Shown: positions 59,940 to 64,000 of the stretch, piece by piece | Numbering within the stretch: the first letter of the stretch is position 1 | Layout: each line of letters starts with the position of its first letter | DNA from: Rotaria macrura | Lineage: Eukaryota > Rotifera > Eurotatoria > Philodinida > Philodinidae | Direction of reading: 5' to 3' | NCBI GenBank assembly: GCA_900239685.1 | Contig: OENT01000024.1 | Span: 286,420-350,419 of the forward strand | DNA: 64,000 bases | Translations under genes and position numbers: made by a program | The notes under the pieces: model-generated | The model's database searches: none | What the model was told of the DNA's origin: nothing | The model's input: the letters and a program-made list of their open reading frames with translations, nothing else

Positions 59940-61281
59940 TTTAGGTGATGAATTCAGTATGAACACTTCTCGTTCAGTTGTTGCACGCTCAATTATTCCA
60001 GACAAATTCTACTCTGTCGCTGTTTCTATCTCTCTTTTATCTATTTTCGAAGTACCCCGGAGATTTGGTTGATGTTTGTCTCTTTCTCTTTTTCTCCTCT
60101 TTCTGTGTCTTGTTTTACATATGCGTTCATTCAATGAGGCACATATTCAAATCAAAATTTTCATTCATCCATTCACTAGAGAACAATTAAATGAACTAGA
60201 TTCTTTTTTTTTGTTCTCTTCTCTCTACGTCTGTCTCGTTTTTTCTCTTCATCATGATGAATTATTCTATCATAGCAAAAACTCTTTGTTTAACTCATTC
60301 CCATTCTGTTCAATTAATGATCTAGAAAAGAAACCTGTCATTTTGACGTCTTCTCGAACAGATAAATTGACTTCATAAACTCGTGTATCTTGCACACAAT
60401 CAACAATATAGACAATGATGATGTCTAGATTAGAATAATAGCGTTTTCATCAATTGTAAACAGATTTTTATCATTGGAATCTTCATTCTTTCTATAAAAA
60501 CTGAAATAAAATGTAAATAAGAAATTATTTTTTGATTACCTCCCACTTCCTTGGACTTTTGTTATAGATGTTGTCATTTAATAATACTAAATGAGAATTC
60601 CTAGTGAATGTCGTGATCTAAAATAGTTTGAAGCACTTTTTTCTAACTTCAATTCATAAATCTAAATGGATGAAGCGTTTCCGAGTGTGCATGCTTCTTA
60701 AATGACGCATCTTTTTTTTATTATTTAAGATTAAAATAATTGATAGTAAGGGACCAAGAGAGACCAAGGGCATCGACGTTTTCACATTAATTAAAAACAA
60801 CATTTTTCTCAAAATAAAACAGATGTATATATATATATCATATCAGATGTTATCTTTTTTGTGTTGTTTTTGAAAACTGATGCATCATTTATAATGATCT
60901 GATTCTTGTGGAGGAAAAAAAACCTTTTTTTTTAATCAAAAAGAAACATTCTTGTCACACATGGCAAAGGATAATATATACACATGAGAATAGATCGATG
61001 ACATTAACATATATATTTTATTTCCTCTCTTCATACTATCAATTCAATTGTCGCATGTAGAATCAGGATGAATCGAAAAAGAAACAAACATCATATGAAA
61101 TGAAATGAAACCAAACTGATTTTAACACATAATTTTAAGTCCAAGCATACATTCACATTAGGAATACAGTCACGTATTGACCTTGTTCACTTCGTTTCTT
61201 TTCCACTTTGTATTTATCATTATCATGTCTGACAAGTATCCGACGTAAAAGAAAAAGACAGCTGCACTTTCAACAATCCTC
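59940..61281. other. Intergenic region between divergent innexins
   Basis: About 1.3 kb between opposite-facing start codons, presumably containing promoters for both. It has pyrimidine-rich tracts near 60010-60260 and a short (AT)n near 60828-60838; openings here look low-complexity. Confidence 0.5.
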
Positions 61282-62755
61282 ATGGCATCATTGCTTAAAA
61301 ATGCTCTTGAACAAGTTGGACAATTGCATAAAACGGACGATGATACAGTCGATAGGCTCAATCATCGTTTTACTGTTGTTCTTCTAGTTACATTTACCGC
61401 ATTCGTTAGTGCAAAACAATTTATCGGGTAGATATGATGAAGTTCATGCATATGATAGAATACTATCAGCATATTTATGTATAATCTAGAGAACCAATTT
61501 CTTGTTGGACTCCAGCACAGTTTTCTGAACCTCAAGTAACTTATACGAATAGTATATGTTGGCTTAAAGGTACATATTATCTTGAAGTGGATCAACGATT
61601 AATTCCACATCGTACGGAAAATAATGAATTTCGTATTGCTTATTATCAATTCGTTCCCTACATATTACTGGTCATGGCATTTTTCTTCTATGTACCACAT
61701 ACATTTTGGTAAGATATTCTTCTCTAAAAATTTTCACAAAAGAAAACTTGAAATAGAACTATGTTGCCAACGATATTTTTCTAGGCGTAATATGAGTCGA
61801 CGTATTGGTTTTGATCTACGTTCAATAATTCAAGATACAAAAAAAACATTAAACACAGATGTTGATCGAATAGCATTACAAATACATATAGCTCTTGAAT
61901 TCAATTCATCCAATCAAGTCGTTTATCGATTTAAAATTCTAAATCGTTTATGTGAAAGATTTCAATGGTCACGTCAATTTCGTAAAACAATATAATTATT
62001 TATTCGAAATACGAAAGACAAATCATTTACATTTGTATCATTTTAGGTATTCATTTAAATTTACTATATATAGTTGTTAAAATGCTTTACTTGATTAATT
62101 GTCTATGTCAGTTTTATTTCCTGAGTACTATCTTATCATTTCCGTTTCATACATTTGGTCTTGATTGGTTGTCCATTATGCTAAGAAAGGTACATACGGG
62201 CGCAAATAATCAATCAAATGACTCAAAATGGTTTCCTCGTATTGTTATGTGTGATTTTATGGTACGGTATCTTGGTTCTAATCATCATTGGATGTAAGGT
62301 TGTATTCTTCATTTTTTTACTTGACTCTTCAATAAAATTCTAGGTCTATTCAATGTAATCTACCAATTAATCTATTCAATGAACTCATATTTTTAATTGT
62401 TTGGGCATGGTTCATACTTCTAACGAATCTTACATGTATGTCACTTATTTTATGCTTTATTCACATGAATAGAAACAATGGTCGTACATTCATTCTTAAA
62501 TATCTTCATATGAATTCACTCGAGTCCAGTAAAGAACAATACGAGGAATTCATCGTCAAATATTTACAATGGGATGGCATACTCGTACTTCGAATCATTG
62601 CACAAAATACGAATGATATTGTCATGGCTAATATTATGAGAGCACTTTTTAAGATTTATTTACATTCATTAGAACAAGAAACCGATGACAATTCTAATAA
62701 ATATCAAATACCACAAACTGAACATGATACACATATGGGTAGTTCATCAATCTAA
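61282..62755 (+). CDS. Innexin 2 of 3
   Basis: Five exons join in phase to 406 residues: 61282-61427, 61490-61708, 61785-61981, 62047-62293, 62344-62755. It starts MASLLKNALEQVGQLHKTDDD; DDDTVDRLNHRFTVVLL precedes TM1. Loop 1 has GEPISCWTPAQF and YTNSICWLKGTYYL. The signature is YYQFVPYILLVMAFFFYVPH. TM3 lies around VVKMLYLINCLCQFYF. Loop 2 has IVMCDFMVRYLG and SIQCNLPINLFNELIFL. The C-tail has VKYLQWDGILVLRIIAQN, parallel to the first innexin. Innexin membrane topology is complete with four TM segments and four loop cysteines. Its four introns differ in position from the single coding intron of the neighbouring minus-strand innexin. Confidence 0.94.
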
Positions 62756-63674
62756 AAATAAATACAGTACTAGAAAACGAAGGCATATGTATAATGCATG
62801 AATTGCTTTGTTCGGCATCTATAAGGAATTAAAGTACAATAAACATTGTAGTCTTTTTTCTTTCGTTCTACTTTTTCTTCTATGGGCTCAATTCTCAAAC
62901 GGTGAAGAATATACTTCATCAGAATAAAAATCTGCCTGAAATTGATAGATTTCTTTAACAATATTAATTACGTGTCACCTTTTTTCGTACTCTTATAATT
63001 GAAGGCTAAAATCATCGTCAACATTCAATTTTCGATAAGATGATAATACAGTTAAAGAATGATGAGCACTATTTAAAAATAAATAAAGTTCTAGTATTCT
63101 TATCAATGGGATATCGTCGCATAGTATATATTCAAGCTAGCAAAGGAAAAATATCGTTTATTGGTTGATCATTGGTTTCAATTGATAATTTCTTTTGATT
63201 TTTCACAAATATTATATATTCGATCAAACTGACTAAACTATGAATCTGAAGAAAAAGAAAGCATATAGAGTGTTGCTTGATAAATAAAACTCGAATTATC
63301 GGAATGTTTTTTTTAATTCAAATGATTGCCTTTTCGATAAAATTGTTCTTACTATTCACCTGGCAACATAATCAAGCCGTGTTTATGTAAGCGAAAACCA
63401 GCAAGTGTGCTGAAGAGGAAAAAGAAAGAAAAAAAAACGAAAAGCCGCTATAACGAAAGACACACAAAATTTTCGCTTGCGCATTTTTCTTTTCGACATC
63501 TTATACATTCATACCAGGTAAATAAAATAAATTTGAAAGAAACAAACAAACGCACACGTAGAAACCACTAAAACAAGAATGAGAATCATGAATATTTACC
63601 AATTACTTTAGTTCATCGTGAGATATCCCCATCGAACTTTTTAATTTAGTTTATCACCAAGATACATTACTGTC
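62756..63674. other. Intergenic between innexins 2 and 3
   Basis: AT-rich spacer. An acceptor-like ACTTTTTAATTTAG (AG 63648-63649) lies 25 nt before the innexin 3 ATG. Confidence 0.5.
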
Positions 63675-64000
63675 ATGGAGAAAATTCTCTTATCTGACGA
63701 TCGTTATGGAACAAAGGCGAATCGCCTTGAAGATGATGATCTTATCGATCGTTTGAATAGTAGATATACAGTTATGGGATTGACTATGTGTATACTGATC
63801 GTACTATTCGGTGTTTTAGTTGGGAAACAAATAAACTGTTGGACACCAGGTAAACCCTATTATCCGCAACGAACAAATATCAGACTTTTAATTCTAAAAC
63901 TTCATTTCAGCTGAATTCAAAGGGCAACATGATGGATATGCAAACAGTATCTGTTGGCTGAAAGGATCGTATTACCTTCCAACAGACGAAAGTATGATAT
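63675..64000 (+). CDS. Innexin 3 of 3, cut by window end
   Basis: Exon 1 (63675-63849) and the start of exon 2 (63911 onward, running off the window) give about 88 residues: MEKILLSDDRYGTKANRLED, DLIDRLNSRYTVMGLTM into TM1, GKQINCWTPAEF and YANSICWLKGSYYLPTDES. This is the innexin N-terminus, TM1 and first extracellular loop with both cysteines. The intron falls after CWTP, about nine codons downstream of the equivalent intron in innexin 2 (after FIG). The first-loop sequence NSICWLKGxYYL is nearly identical to innexin 2, suggesting tandem duplication. Confidence 0.9.

Noticed and set aside
59978..60378. Phe/Leu/Ser-rich openings between innexins
   Set aside because: Pyrimidine-tract translation with no topology matching a membrane protein family; the region is better read as promoter.
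1..64000. CRISPR array, bacterial operons, rRNA genes
   Set aside because: No regularly spaced direct repeats, no rRNA-like conserved blocks, and all genes are spliced eukaryotic types.

Overview
The window looks like nuclear DNA of a small AT-rich animal, most probably a bdelloid rotifer. This is an inference. It rests on spliced genes with many roughly 45-90 bp GT-AG introns, animal-only families (innexins, an SLC6 transporter, amidated neuropeptide precursors), and a recurring splice-acceptor motif just upstream of start codons that suggests spliced-leader trans-splicing. Exon structures were worked out by hand from open reading, splice sites, phase and remembered family sequence. No database search was run.

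Layout. 1-1463 (-): the first 355 residues of an SLC6 Na+/Cl- symporter, cut by the window edge. 6771-7847: two convergent genes that look like secreted neuropeptide precursors, one with a Pro-Gly-Lys-Arg site and one encoding a single QAGW-amide. 8434-14789 (-): a complete 20-exon WDR11. 15.5 kb: a methyltransferase-like scrap. 16137-17447 (+): a short-chain dehydrogenase that appears to be a pseudogene. 19.5-21 kb: a decayed coding remnant carrying a foldback element. 23372-25423 (+): a RAD51C-like recombinase, followed after 7 bp by tRNA-Ala(AGC), and converging on delta-COP (ARCN1, 25789-28253, -). 31726-32786 (+): a caspase-like C14 peptidase of paracaspase/bacterial type. 37535-38771 (+): an unrecognised gene. 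42661-43014 (+): RPB11/POLR2J. 43684-47284 (+): a BTB-BACK-Kelch protein. 47627-52555 (+): an SLMAP orthologue. 57821-64000: three innexins, one (-) and two (+), the last cut by the window end.

Genes are mostly housekeeping (transcription, COPI and trans-Golgi traffic, recombination, ubiquitin ligase adaptor, STRIPAK scaffold) mixed with nervous-system functions (neurotransmitter-type transporter, neuropeptides, gap junctions). There is no operon-like logic except the innexin cluster and perhaps the neuropeptide pair.

The long gene-poor gaps hold foldback and MITE-like elements. One 158 bp element has perfect 15 bp terminal inverted repeats and a perfect 8 bp target duplication (hAT-like). 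A 428 bp foldback has a 7/8 bp duplication. There is also a near-perfect long inverted repeat with arms of about 280 bp around a 530 bp spacer, an AGCATC-rich foldback, and an older foldback near 5 kb. I found no CRISPR array, rRNA or autonomous transposase.
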